From: Chryseomonas sp014190935
Lineage (GTDB): Bacteria; Pseudomonadota; Gammaproteobacteria; Pseudomonadales; Pseudomonadaceae
DNA length: 64,000 nt
Assembly: GCF_014190935.1 (NCBI RefSeq)
Contig: NZ_JACHVV010000002.1
Location: 930,001-994,000, forward strand
Direction of reading: 5' to 3'
The notes under the pieces were generated by a model. That model was not told the origin of the DNA, searched no databases, and worked only from the letters and a program-made list of their open reading frames with translations. The position numbers and the translations under genes are program-made. Position 1 is the first letter of the stretch. Each line of letters starts with the position of its first letter. Below, one piece after another: positions 9,453 through 19,227 of the stretch.

Positions 9453-12017
9453 ATGCCAACATCTCCAGCGTCCCGCAGCGCCTTACCGCGCCGGCGGGGC
9501 CATACCGTCCTCCTGCGGCTGTTCCCGGCGCTCTGCGTACTGCTGCTGGGCCTCATCGGCCTGGGTTGCTATCTGCTGGTCGACAACGCCGTGCGCCAGG
9601 ACGCCACCGTCGCCCAGCACACCGAGCGCGCGGTCGGTCGCACCTTTACCCGCCTCGACGAGGAAGTCGCCCGCAACCTGATCGACTACAGCAAATGGGA
9701 CGAGGCCTATCGCCGCCTCCACCAGGAGCTGGACCACGACTGGGCCTACGACCAGGGCAACCTCGGCGAATCGCTGTACCGCGTCTATGGCTACGAAGGG
9801 GTGCTGGTATTCGACGGCCAGGACCGCCCCCGCTATCGCCTGCTCAATGGCCAGCTGGTCGATCCCGCTACGCCCTGGCTGCAGGGCGACATCGCCGGCC
9901 TGCTGGCCGCGGCACGCAGCGCCGACGCCCGCGCCGGCAGCGTGTCCGGTGTGCTGACCGTGGCCGGGATGCCGGCGCTGGTGGCCGCCGCCGCCATCAC
10001 CCCGGGCGATCGCGCCGGCGTCCGCCTCCCGGAGGCACCGGCCTCGGTGCTGGTCTTCGTCAATGTGCTGAGTCCCGCCCGCCTGGCCGCCCTGAGCGAA
10101 GCCAACAACCTGCCGCCGCTGAGCATCACCACCGACCCGGCCGGCAGTCGCGCCAGCTGGCAACTGCCGGGCTCCGGCTATCAGCTGACCTGGCGCCCGC
10201 CGCGGCCGGGATTGTGGCTGATGCAGCAGACCCTGCCGCTGTTCGGCGGCGGAGTGCTGATCCTGCTGCTGGGGCTGATCTGGCTGTTTCGCCAGGCGCT
10301 GCTGTCGATGCGCCAGCTGGATGCCCAGTACGATGACCTGCTGGCCAGTCGCAGCGAACTGGCCATCGGCGAGCGGCGTTTCCGCGACATCGCCGAAGCC
10401 ACCTCGGACTGGCTGTGGGAGGTCGACGCCAACTTGCGCCTGGTCTACGTTTCGGATCGCTTCGCCGAAGTCACCGGGGAAGCCACCGAGCGCTGGCTGG
10501 GACGGCCGCTCAACGAACTCCTGACGCCCCATGCCGACACCCTGGCGCACTGGCTCGCCGGCCAGGCGCACGATCGCAAGCCATGCCCGCCGCTGGTCTG
10601 TCACTACCTGGACGGCAACGGCCGCGAACGTACCTGCCGGGTCGCCGCCCGGGCCATTCCCGAGGGTGGCTATCGCGGCACCGTCACCGATCTCACCGAC
10701 GAGATCGAGGCCCTGGCCCAGGTGCAGCACCTGTCCTGGCACGATCCCCTGACCGGCTTGCCCAACCGCCATCGCCTGCACCAGTTTCTCGCCACCCACC
10801 TGGAAGGCCCCGAGCCCCGGCCCCTGGCGCTGATCAGCCTGGACCTGGATAGATTCAAGACGGTCAACGACGCCCTTGGCCATGCGGCGGGCGATCAGGT
10901 CTTGCAGGAAGCGGCGCAGCGCCTGCGGCAGAACGTGACCGCCACCGACCTGGTGGCCCGCCTGGGCGGCGACGAATTCTGCGTGGTGCTCAGCGGCGAT
11001 CGCGACCCGGGCGCTATCGCCGACCTCTGCCGACGCCTGGTGGAGCAGTTGCGCCAGCCCTTCCGCCTCGGCGAGCAGCGGGTCTTCATCGGCAGCAGCC
11101 TGGGCGTGGCCCTGGCGCCGCGGGATACCGGCATTCCGGCGGAATTACTGCGCCTGGCCGACATCGCCCTCTACCAGGCCAAGGCCGCTGGCCGCGGCAC
11201 CTGGCGCTTCCACGAGCCGGCCATGAACGAGCAGGTGCTCCTGCGCCGGCAGCTGGAGCAGGACCTGCGCCAGGCCCTGCGCGATGACCGGCTCAGCCTC
11301 TACTACCAGCCGCGGCGCTGCCTCGCCGATGGCAGCCTGCGTGGCTTCGAGGCGCTGGTGCGCTGGGAGCACCCGACCCAGGGCCTGCTGGAGCCGCTGG
11401 ACTTCCTCACCCTGGCCGAGGATGCCGGCCTCGGGCAGCGCCTGGGGCGCTGGGTGCTGGAGACCGCCTGCCACGATGCCCAGGGCTGGCCGGAACAACT
11501 CTCGGTGTCGGTCAATCTGTCGCCGCAGCAATTCCACGCCAACGAAGATCCGGTGCAGACCGTGGCCGAGGCGCTCTACCAGAGCGGCCTGGCGGCCTCG
11601 CGGCTGGAGCTGGAACTCACCGAACGCACCCTGCTGGATCCGGCCGCCGACGTGGCCAATACCCTGGGCGCGCTCAAGGGCCTGGGCGTGCGCCTGTGCC
11701 TGGACGATTTCGGTTCCGGCCTCTGTTCCCTGGCTTATCTGCGTCGCTATCCGCTGGACGGCATCCGCCTGGATCGCAGTCTCATCGCCCGGCACCGGCA
11801 AGCGCCGGAAGACAGCGCCCTGGTGCGGGCCATGATCGATCTCGGTCGTTCGCTGGGGCTGAGGGTGACCCTCAAGGGCGTGGAAGACGCCGAGCACCTG
11901 CGCCAGCTGCAGCACCTGCCGGCGGACGAGATCCAGGGCTTCCATTGCGGTGCGCCCCTGCCGGCCGACCAGCTGGGCGCCTGGCTGGGCGAGAGGGCGA
12001 CCGAGTCGTTGAGCTGA
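9453..12017 (+). CDS. CHASE4-PAS-GGDEF-EAL membrane protein
   Basis: Membrane-bound cyclic-di-GMP protein of 854 aa. A first membrane helix (about residues 20-40) is followed by a periplasmic CHASE4-like domain with the hallmark DYSKWDEAY, a second helix near residue 265, a PAS domain (about 305-420, EATSDWLWEVDANLRLVYVS), GGDEF (about 425-590, signature LGGDEF intact, no RxxD inhibitory site) and EAL (about 605-850). EALVRW, NLSP, ELELTE and DDFGSG are present, but the Lys of the KxD motif is Arg (IRLDRS) and the Glu of AEGVE is Lys (LKGVE), so phosphodiesterase activity is doubtful. I chose the ATG at 9453; a TTG at 9390 would add 21 residues of low-quality sequence. Confidence 0.9.
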   Translation: MPTSPASRSALPRRRGHTVLLRLFPALCVLLLGLIGLGCYLLVDNAVRQDATVAQHTERAVGRTFTRLDEEVARNLIDYSKWDEAYRRLHQELDHDWAYDQGNLGESLYRVYGYEGVLVFDGQDRPRYRLLNGQLVDPATPWLQGDIAGLLAAARSADARAGSVSGVLTVAGMPALVAAAAITPGDRAGVRLPEAPASVLVFVNVLSPARLAALSEANNLPPLSITTDPAGSRASWQLPGSGYQLTWRPPRPGLWLMQQTLPLFGGGVLILLLGLIWLFRQALLSMRQLDAQYDDLLASRSELAIGERRFRDIAEATSDWLWEVDANLRLVYVSDRFAEVTGEATERWLGRPLNELLTPHADTLAHWLAGQAHDRKPCPPLVCHYLDGNGRERTCRVAARAIPEGGYRGTVTDLTDEIEALAQVQHLSWHDPLTGLPNRHRLHQFLATHLEGPEPRPLALISLDLDRFKTVNDALGHAAGDQVLQEAAQRLRQNVTATDLVARLGGDEFCVVLSGDRDPGAIADLCRRLVEQLRQPFRLGEQRVFIGSSLGVALAPRDTGIPAELLRLADIALYQAKAAGRGTWRFHEPAMNEQVLLRRQLEQDLRQALRDDRLSLYYQPRRCLADGSLRGFEALVRWEHPTQGLLEPLDFLTLAEDAGLGQRLGRWVLETACHDAQGWPEQLSVSVNLSPQQFHANEDPVQTVAEALYQSGLAASRLELELTERTLLDPAADVANTLGALKGLGVRLCLDDFGSGLCSLAYLRRYPLDGIRLDRSLIARHRQAPEDSALVRAMIDLGRSLGLRVTLKGVEDAEHLRQLQHLPADEIQGFHCGAPLPADQLGAWLGERATESLS

Positions 12018-12035
12018 AGCGGCAGGGCCGGGCGC

Positions 12036-12998
12036 CTAGCGCTCGGCCACCATGCTGCCCTCGCCCGCCGCACCGCGCCGCTGGTTGCGGTCGTCGCGGG
12101 GGGTGACGCCGAAGAAGTTGCGATAGGCGCTGGAGAAATGCGGTCCCGACGAGAAGCCGCAGGACAGGCCGATCTGGATGATGGACTTGCTGGTCTGGGT
12201 GAGCATCTTGCGCGCCCGGTTCAGCCGCAGTTCCAGGTAGTACTGGCTGGGCACCCGCGCCAGGTATTGCTTGAAGATCCGCTCCAGCTGCCGGCGGGAG
12301 ACGCAGACGTGCTGGGCGATCTCGTCGGTGGTGAGCGGCTCTTCGATGTTGGCCTCCATCAGCATCACCGCCTGGGTCAGCTTGGGATGACTCGACCCCA
12401 GCCGATTCTTCAGCGGAATGCGCTGCCGCTCGCTGCCTTCGCGCAGGCGCTCGACGATCAGCTCCTCGGCGATGGTGCCGGCCTGTTCGGCGTCGCGGTC
12501 ACGGCCGATCATGGCCAGCAGCAGATCGAGGATGGCCAGGCCGCCACAGGCGGTCAGGCGATCACGGTCCCACTCGTAGAGGTGATGGGTGGCGATGACC
12601 TTGGGAAATTGCTCGCTGAATTCTTCCAGCCAGCGCCAGTGCACGGCGGCGCGATGACCGTCGAGCAGACCGAGCTGGGCGAGGATGTGCACCCCGGCGG
12701 AAAAGCCCCCCATCACCACCCCGGCCCGGGCGGTCTGCCGCAGGGCCGCGACCAGCGGCGGCGGCAACGGCGGCGAGGGTTCGTCGGCCAGCACGAAGAG
12801 CCGATCCAGGCGTTCCAGCTGCCCTTCCCAGTGGCCACCCGGCAGGCGCGGCTGCAACTCGCTGCCGGCCTGCAGAAAGCGCACCTCGTAGGGCGTATCG
12901 CTCGAATGGCGAGAGGCGAGTTCCAGCGCTTCCTCGACCAGGCCCACGGTCAGCGGACGAACGTCGGGCCACAGCAGAAAGGCGATGCGGATGGTCAT
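12036..12998 (-). CDS. GlxA-type AraC-family regulator, ArgR-like
   Basis: Transcriptional regulator of 320 aa with an N-terminal DJ-1/PfpI-like (class I amidotransferase-like) domain, residues about 1-190, and a C-terminal AraC helix-turn-helix pair, residues about 205-310. Key stretches are VVMGGFSAGVHILAQLGLLDG, THHLYEWDRDRLTACGGLAILD, VSRRQLERIF and CGFSSGPHFSSAYRNFFGVTPRDDRN. The DNA-binding half strongly resembles Pseudomonas ArgR and its relatives GbdR and CdhR. No arginine or choline catabolic genes are adjacent, so the target is unassigned. It lies downstream of acs on the same strand, separated by about 280 bases with a terminator. Confidence 0.88.
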   Translation of the reverse strand: MTIRIAFLLWPDVRPLTVGLVEEALELASRHSSDTPYEVRFLQAGSELQPRLPGGHWEGQLERLDRLFVLADEPSPPLPPPLVAALRQTARAGVVMGGFSAGVHILAQLGLLDGHRAAVHWRWLEEFSEQFPKVIATHHLYEWDRDRLTACGGLAILDLLLAMIGRDRDAEQAGTIAEELIVERLREGSERQRIPLKNRLGSSHPKLTQAVMLMEANIEEPLTTDEIAQHVCVSRRQLERIFKQYLARVPSQYYLELRLNRARKMLTQTSKSIIQIGLSCGFSSGPHFSSAYRNFFGVTPRDDRNQRRGAAGEGSMVAER

Positions 12999-13223
12999 CT
13001 AACGTCTGGCTTCCTGTCGAGAGCGGCGGGGGCTACCGATCCGGGGCCCGCGCGCCATGAAACCCTTGTGGGGTGGCCCGCATGGTACGCCGGAGCGCTG
13101 CCCCTGTCCCGGCCTTTGCCCCGGTAGCGGACCGGAGTGCCCTGCGGTCCGCCGGCTGGCGCGATTCTAGCGCCAGCGCAACGGCGGCGGCTTTTGCCCT
13201 GGCGACAAGTCCTTACAGGACCG

Positions 13224-13264
13224 CCAAAAAGAAACCGCCCGCTACCGGGACGATAGCGGGCGGT
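13224..13264 (-). terminator. acs intrinsic terminator
   Basis: An 11-bp perfect stem (ACCGCCCGCTA at 13234-13244, TAGCGGGCGGT at 13254-13264) is followed on the minus strand by TTCTTTTTGG. It lies 17 bases after the acs stop, a textbook rho-independent terminator. Confidence 0.85.
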
Positions 13265-13280
13265 CGCTGAGGCAGCCGGA

Positions 13281-15239
<1,959 letters not shown>

Positions 15240-15314
15240 GGGACGATCTCCTCGGCGGGAAACTGTTGTTCTTGTTGCCCTCCGTTGTACGGCGCGCACC
15301 GGTTTCGAACCATT

Positions 15315-15326
15315 CGACCATGGTCG
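15315..15326. promoter_or_regulatory. Palindrome in the acs/phhB divergent promoter region
   Basis: A perfect 12-bp palindrome CGACCATGGTCG sits in the middle of the 160-bp gap between divergent acs and phhB. Just upstream is an imperfect palindrome GGTTTCGAACC (15301-15310 region). Both could be operator half-sites or simple CG-rich palindromes. No regulator can be named. Confidence 0.3.
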
Positions 15327-15399
15327 GACGGGGAGCCAGGCGCTGACCGGTGGGTCTGTTACCCTTGCCCTTTCGCGATTTTTCCTCGAGGAGCGCCCC

Positions 15400-15750
15400 A
15401 TGGCCGATCTTGCCCATTCCCATTGCGTCCCCTGCCGCTCCAGCGAGCCGGCCCTGAGCGAGGCCGCCAGCACCGCGCTGCTCAAGGCCGTCCCGGGCTG
15501 GACCCTGGTGGAGCGCGCGGGGGTCCCGCGGCTGGAACGCCGCTATGCCTTCGGCAACTTCCTCGAGGCCCTGGACTTCACCAATCGCGTCGGCCGCGAG
15601 GCCCAGGACGAGGACCATCACCCGGCCCTGCTCACCGAATGGGGCGCGGTGACCGTGAGCTGGTGGACGCACAACATCGGCGGCCTGCACCGCAACGACT
15701 TCATCATGGCGGCCCGTACCGACGCGGTCGCCCTGGCGGCCAACGTCTGA
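15400..15750 (+). CDS. phhB: Pterin-4a-carbinolamine dehydratase
   Basis: Cytoplasmic enzyme of 116 aa that dehydrates 4a-hydroxytetrahydrobiopterin and so regenerates the pterin cofactor of phenylalanine hydroxylase. The active-site signature is DEDHHPALLTEWGAVTVSWWTH (first residues EDEDHHP), and RLERRYAFGNFLEALDFTNRVG is typical. The ATG at 15400 has GAGGAG nine bases upstream. phhA and phhR are not in the window, so the gene is separated from its usual operon partners. Directly downstream is an 8-bp tandem repeat array. Confidence 0.93.
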   Translation: MADLAHSHCVPCRSSEPALSEAASTALLKAVPGWTLVERAGVPRLERRYAFGNFLEALDFTNRVGREAQDEDHHPALLTEWGAVTVSWWTHNIGGLHRNDFIMAARTDAVALAANV

Positions 15751-15761
15751 GCGTCGGAATA

Positions 15762-15809
15762 CCGGATCGCCGGATCGCCGGATTGCCGGGCCACCGGATC
15801 GCCGGATCG
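15762..15809. repeat. Tandem 8-bp repeat (CCGGATCG)x6
   Basis: Six consecutive 8-base units. Four are exact CCGGATCG (15762, 15770, 15794, 15802), one reads CCGGATTG (15778) and one CCGGGCCA (15786). The array fills the gap between the stop codons of the convergent phhB and VOC genes. It is a candidate variable-number tandem repeat. Confidence 0.85.
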
Positions 15810-15813
15810 CACG

Positions 15814-16227
15814 CTAGTCGCAGGCGGCGGCCAGTCCCTCGGCGTGGACGAAGCACAGCTTGTTGCCTTCCGGATCCCGGCAATAGGCGGCATAGAAGTC
15901 CGGTCCGTAGCCCGCTCGTATCCCAGGCGCACCTTCGTCGCTGCCGCCCCGTTGCAGGGCGCGGTGCCAGGCCGCTTCCACGGCCGCTGGCGAAGGCGCG
16001 GCGAAGCTCACCTGGACGCCATTGCCCCAGGAGGCCGGCAGGCCGTTGAAGGGCAGCTGCACATAGAATTGCGGCCACGCTCGACCTGGCCGCTGCCAGC
16101 CACACCCGGGCGGGCCGCCGTCGTCTTCGGCCGGCATCCGCACGAGGCCGAGTTCGTGCAACACGCCGTCGTAGAAATCGATCAGGCGCTCCAGATCACG
16201 CGCGCCTAGCTGTACATGGCTGAACAT
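15814..16227 (-). CDS. VOC (glyoxalase/bleomycin-resistance fold) protein
   Basis: Vicinal-oxygen-chelate superfamily protein of 137 aa. It begins MFSHVQLGARDLERLIDFYDGVLHELGL, the first beta-alpha-beta unit with a metal-ligand-type His, and ends YAAYCRDPEGNKLCFVHAEG, the usual last strand with Asp-Pro-x-Gly-Asn. The substrate is not predictable. The ATG at 16227 has GGGAGAGAG upstream. It converges on phhB across the tandem 8-bp repeats and stands alone otherwise. Confidence 0.85.
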   Translation of the reverse strand: MFSHVQLGARDLERLIDFYDGVLHELGLVRMPAEDDGGPPGCGWQRPGRAWPQFYVQLPFNGLPASWGNGVQVSFAAPSPAAVEAAWHRALQRGGSDEGAPGIRAGYGPDFYAAYCRDPEGNKLCFVHAEGLAAACD

Positions 16228-16352
16228 GGGCTCTCTCCCGCTTGCCAGGGGCCATCAGGCCACGTTAGACCAGTCCGCTGCGGCTGCCTATCGGCTCGAC
16301 AAGCCCGGTCCGGGCGGTTAGCGTGGCGGCCTTTGCCTGTGACGACATAGCC

Positions 16353-16577
16353 ATGAATCTGCGCACCCTTCCCCGCCTGACCAAGATCGGTCTGGTCTTC
16401 TTCATCCTCGGTCTACTGGGCGTGGCCTTCTCCCTCTATGGCCTCTACCAGGGTCCGCGCCCCACCGAACCCGGCGCCATGCGCAGCCTGCTGTTCGCGG
16501 CCGGACTGCAGCTGACCGGCTACGTGCTGCTCAACCGCAATCGCTTCCGCATGCTGTCCGGCCGGCGCAAGGACTGA
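16353..16577 (+). CDS. Small two-helix membrane protein, unknown
   Basis: Predicted inner-membrane protein of 74 aa. Two hydrophobic helices (about residues 10-30, KIGLVFFILGLLGVAFSLYG, and 45-60, SLLFAAGLQLTGYVLL) are joined by a short proline-rich loop, and the tail is strongly basic (NRNRFRMLSGRRKD). The ATG at 16353 is chosen over an upstream in-frame start because the hydrophobic protein begins there. It ends two bases before elaA, so the two are probably co-transcribed. I do not recognise the family. Confidence 0.65.
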   Translation: MNLRTLPRLTKIGLVFFILGLLGVAFSLYGLYQGPRPTEPGAMRSLLFAAGLQLTGYVLLNRNRFRMLSGRRKD

Positions 16578-16579
16578 CC

Positions 16580-17032
16580 ATGACCCTCCAGTGGAGCTGC
16601 CGCGCCGCATCGGCGCTGACCACCGCCGAGCTCTATGCCGCCCTGGTGCTGCGCGCCCGGGTGTTCGTGGTGGAGCAGCAATGCATCTATCCGGACGCCG
16701 ATGGCCTGGATCTGGCGGCGGATGTCTGGCACCTGTTCGGCTGGCGCGACGACCAGTTGCACGCCTACCTGCGCCTGCTCGGAGCGGTACGCGAGGACGT
16801 GGTGATCGGCCGGGTGATCGTCGCCCCCGAGGGCCGCGGCAGCGGCCTGGGGCATCTGTTGCTGGCCGAAGCCCTGCGCGTCTGCGCCGAGCGCTGGCCC
16901 GGGCGCCCGCTGTTCCTCTCCGCCCAGGCCCATCTGCAGGGCTACTATGGCCGCTATGGCTTCACGCCCTGCTCGGCGGTGTACGACGAGGACGGCATTG
17001 CCCATATCGACATGCGTCGCCTGGCGGACTAG
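16580..17032 (+). CDS. elaA: ElaA-family GNAT N-acetyltransferase
   Basis: Acyl-CoA-dependent N-acetyltransferase of 150 aa. It opens with LTTAELYAALVLRARVFVVEQQCIYPDADGLD, the ElaA hallmark, and has the acetyl-CoA pyrophosphate loop VIVAPEGRGSGLGHLLLAEAL (motif A). It ends with GYYGRYGFTPCSAVYDEDGIAHIDM, typical of the family. The natural substrate is unknown. It starts two bases after the small membrane protein and its stop overlaps the convergent DUF3820 gene by four bases. Confidence 0.92.
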   Translation: MTLQWSCRAASALTTAELYAALVLRARVFVVEQQCIYPDADGLDLAADVWHLFGWRDDQLHAYLRLLGAVREDVVIGRVIVAPEGRGSGLGHLLLAEALRVCAERWPGRPLFLSAQAHLQGYYGRYGFTPCSAVYDEDGIAHIDMRRLAD

Positions 17033-17244
17033 CGCCGGCGGCGCAGCGGATCGAGCAGCGGCTTGAGGCCGTTGTGGTCGATCTCCTGCATCAGCGCCAG
17101 CAACCGGCCCAGCTCGCCAGGGGGAAAGCCGCTGCGGGCGAACCAGTTGAGGTAGTGGCCCGGCAGGTCGGCCAGCAGGCGGCCGGCGTACTTGCCATAG
17201 GGCATGGTCCAGGTCACCAGGGCGTCCAGATCCGCGGGTTGCAT
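17029..17244 (-). CDS. DUF3820 family protein
   Basis: Cytoplasmic protein of 71 aa. The core TMPYGKYAGRLLADLPGHYLNWFARSGFPPGELGRLLALMQEI matches the DUF3820 family, a short domain seen as YGKYxGxxxxDLPxxYLxW also in exonuclease-associated proteins. The function is unknown. It ends in a basic Arg tail. Its 3' end overlaps convergent elaA by four bases. Confidence 0.8.
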   Translation of the reverse strand: MQPADLDALVTWTMPYGKYAGRLLADLPGHYLNWFARSGFPPGELGRLLALMQEIDHNGLKPLLDPLRRRR

Positions 17245-17366
17245 CGCTTGTCTCCTCTACACGGCCTGGCGATTATGCCATGCCCTCAGGGGTCAACCGT
17301 CGGCCGCGGGGAGCACCAGCCCTCCGCGACGATCCCAGCTACATCAGGTCTGCAGAGGATTTCAGC

Positions 17367-18173
17367 ATGAGCAACGTTTCCCGGCCGCTGGCCGCCGTCA
17401 CCGGCGCTTCCAGCGGCATCGGCTTCGAACTGGCCAAGCAGCTGGCCCGCCACGGCCATGATCTGCTGCTGGTCTCCCGCGGCGATGGGCTGGACGCCGC
17501 CGAGCGTGAATTGCGCGCCCTGGGGGTCAAGGTCTGGAGTCATGCGGCCGACCTGCGCACGGCCGTGGGCGTGGAAGAAACCTTTAGATTCCTGCGTCGC
17601 CAGGGCCGCCCGCTGGACGTCGTGGTGCTCAACGCCGGGGTCGGCCTGGGCGGCGCCTTCGTCGGCCAGACGCGCCTGGAAGACGAGATGGCGCTGATCC
17701 AGCTCAACGTGATGGCCACCGTGCACCTGGCCAAGCTGGTGCTGCCGGAGATGGTCGCCGCCGGCCGTGGCCGGGTGCTCTTCACCTCGTCCATCTCGGC
17801 CACCGCGCCGATTCCCTTCGAGGCCGTCTATGGCGCCTCCAAGGCCTTCATCAATTCCTTCGCCTTCGCCTTGCGCAACGAACTCAAGGACAGCGGCGTG
17901 ACCCTCACGGTGCTCATGCCCGGCCAGACCGACACCAACTTCTTCCACCGCGCCGGCGAAGACGACACCAGCGTCGGCGCCGGCCCCAAGAACGATCCGG
18001 TACAGATCGCCGCCCAGGGCTATGCCGCCCTGATGCAGGGACTCGATCACGTCTATGGGGGCGGCCCCGAGGTCCGGCACGAGGGCGAGGTGCTCAATCG
18101 CGTGGAAAGCGAAGCCCAGAAGGCCGAACGCCACCGCGCCTGGTCGGAGCCGGGATCGGCGGACAAGGACTAA
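17367..18173 (+). CDS. SDR-family oxidoreductase
   Basis: Classical short-chain dehydrogenase of 268 aa, cytoplasmic. It shows TGASSGIGFELAKQLARHG (cofactor motif), LNAGVGLGG (NAG motif), Ser in LFTSSISATAPIP, and the catalytic Tyr and Lys in VYGASKAFINSFAFALRNEL. The Arg-containing second strand (LVSRGDGLDAA) suggests NADP(H). The C-terminal extension after about residue 215 is polar and charged. I chose the ATG at 17367; sequence upstream of it is not SDR-like. The substrate is unknown. It stands alone. Confidence 0.93.
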   Translation: MSNVSRPLAAVTGASSGIGFELAKQLARHGHDLLLVSRGDGLDAAERELRALGVKVWSHAADLRTAVGVEETFRFLRRQGRPLDVVVLNAGVGLGGAFVGQTRLEDEMALIQLNVMATVHLAKLVLPEMVAAGRGRVLFTSSISATAPIPFEAVYGASKAFINSFAFALRNELKDSGVTLTVLMPGQTDTNFFHRAGEDDTSVGAGPKNDPVQIAAQGYAALMQGLDHVYGGGPEVRHEGEVLNRVESEAQKAERHRAWSEPGSADKD

Positions 18174-18261
18174 CTTCCCTTACGCCAGGCGCTGGAGCGT
18201 GGACGGCGACGTCAGGCGAGGCGTCATGACCAGGACCTGCCTGACGTCCGGCTGGCCGCCT

Positions 18262-18453
18262 CTAGTTGACCAGCGTGGCCCCGGGCGTACCGCACTTGGC
18301 GAACTTGCCCTTGGCATCCTTGCATTGCGCGGCCTTGGTCTTGGTCGTGTCGCATTTGACGAACTTGCCGTGGGCATCCCGGCAGGGCGCCGCCTGGACG
18401 CTGGCGGATGCGAAGAGGGTCAGGGCTAGCGCGGCGAACAGGGCTTTGAGCAT
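18262..18453 (-). CDS. Small secreted protein with duplicated Cys-flanked repeat
   Basis: Secreted or periplasmic protein of 63 aa, family unknown. A signal peptide (MLKALFAALALTLFASASVQA) is followed by two copies of a repeat, CRDAHGKFVKC and CKDAKGKFAKC, separated by DTTKTKAAQ. Each copy has Cys at both ends, which suggests disulfide-closed loops, and the mature part is Lys-rich. The ATG at 18453 has GGAGGTGATC upstream, a near-perfect ribosome site. I recall similar short Pseudomonas/Xanthomonas proteins but no assigned function. Confidence 0.75.
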   Translation of the reverse strand: MLKALFAALALTLFASASVQAAPCRDAHGKFVKCDTTKTKAAQCKDAKGKFAKCGTPGATLVN

Positions 18454-18666
18454 GACGATCACCTCCAGGGCCGGGAGTGGCCTCTCGAAGCGTAGCTTGC
18501 ATGCCACGGCGCTGCCACGGGCGCTAGCGACACAAAAGCTCGTATCCAGGCACTGGAGGGAAGACTGTCAGGCTTGCTCGACACCTGTCGAGGCCGCTCC
18601 CCAACGCTCGTTGACGTCATCCGCAGGCTGCCTCATCTTCCGCAGGCTCGTATGGACGAGAAAGTC

Positions 18667-18695
18667 TTGCCACCCCCAATTAATGTACATACGAT
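18667..18695 (+). promoter_or_regulatory. brnTA promoter with overlapping palindrome
   Basis: A sigma-70-like promoter: -35 TTGCCA (18667-18672), 17-base spacer, -10 TACGAT (18690-18695). The expected start is about 18702, which is the A of the brnT ATG, and no ribosome site lies before that ATG, so the message may be leaderless. The 8-bp palindrome ATGTACAT (18683-18690) overlaps the -10 and is a candidate BrnA operator for autoregulation. Confidence 0.5.
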
Positions 18696-18701
18696 AAATC
18701 C

Positions 18702-18977
18702 ATGGACATTACCTTCGACCCGGCCAAGAACGCCCTCAACATCGCTGCTCGCGGATTGAGCTTCGAAGGGGTTGCCAACTTCGATTTCGAAACGGCGCTG
18801 ATCTGGGTCGACGACCGCAGGATCTATCCGGAAGTACGGTATTCGGCCCTGGGCCTGATTGCGGGCCGAGTGCATGCCGTGGTGTTCACCGAAACCGCTA
18901 CCGGCATTCGGGTCATCAGCTTCCGCAAGGCAAACAATCGCGAGGTAAAACGCTATGAGCAAGCCACTCAACCCTGA
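18702..18977 (+). CDS. brnT: BrnT family toxin (RelE-like ribonuclease)
   Basis: Toxin of a type II toxin-antitoxin pair, 91 aa. BrnT proteins are RelE-fold ribonucleases that block translation until bound by BrnA. Family stretches are MDITFDPAKNALNIAARGLSFEGV (DPxKxxxNxxKHGxSFE type, here ARG for KHG) and EVRYSALGLIAGRVHAVVFTETATGIRVISFRKANNREVKRYE, ending in the diagnostic RxISxRxANxxExxxYE. Toxin precedes antitoxin, and the two overlap by 23 bases. Confidence 0.9.
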   Translation: MDITFDPAKNALNIAARGLSFEGVANFDFETALIWVDDRRIYPEVRYSALGLIAGRVHAVVFTETATGIRVISFRKANNREVKRYEQATQP

Positions 18978-19227
18978 ATTGATCGACGCGGAAAACCCTG
19001 AGTGGACCGACGAGAAGGTCGAGCAATCGGTGCGTATCGGTGCGTTGCCGGTGACCTTGCAAGCCAAGCTGCGTCGCGGCCGACCCCAAGCGAGCGTCAC
19101 CAAGGAGCGCATCACCATTCGGCTTTCCCCGGACGTTGTCGACGCCTTCCGCGCGACGGGTTCAGGCTGGCAGACCCGCATGGATGCCGCGCTCAAGGAC
19201 TGGCTGAAAACGCATTCGCCATCCTGA
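18955..19227 (+). CDS. brnA: BrnA family antitoxin
   Basis: Antitoxin partner of BrnT, 90 aa. BrnA has an N-terminal toxin-wrapping segment and a C-terminal ribbon-helix-helix that dimerises and represses the operon. Here the N-terminal part is acidic (NPELIDAENPEWTDEKVEQSV) and the C-terminal half reads KERITIRLSPDVVDAFRATGSGWQTRMDAALKDWLK, the characteristic GWQTRMNxxLxxW signature. The start overlaps brnT by 23 bases. About 275 bases of apparently empty sequence follow before the racemase gene. Confidence 0.92.
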   Translation: MSKPLNPELIDAENPEWTDEKVEQSVRIGALPVTLQAKLRRGRPQASVTKERITIRLSPDVVDAFRATGSGWQTRMDAALKDWLKTHSPS

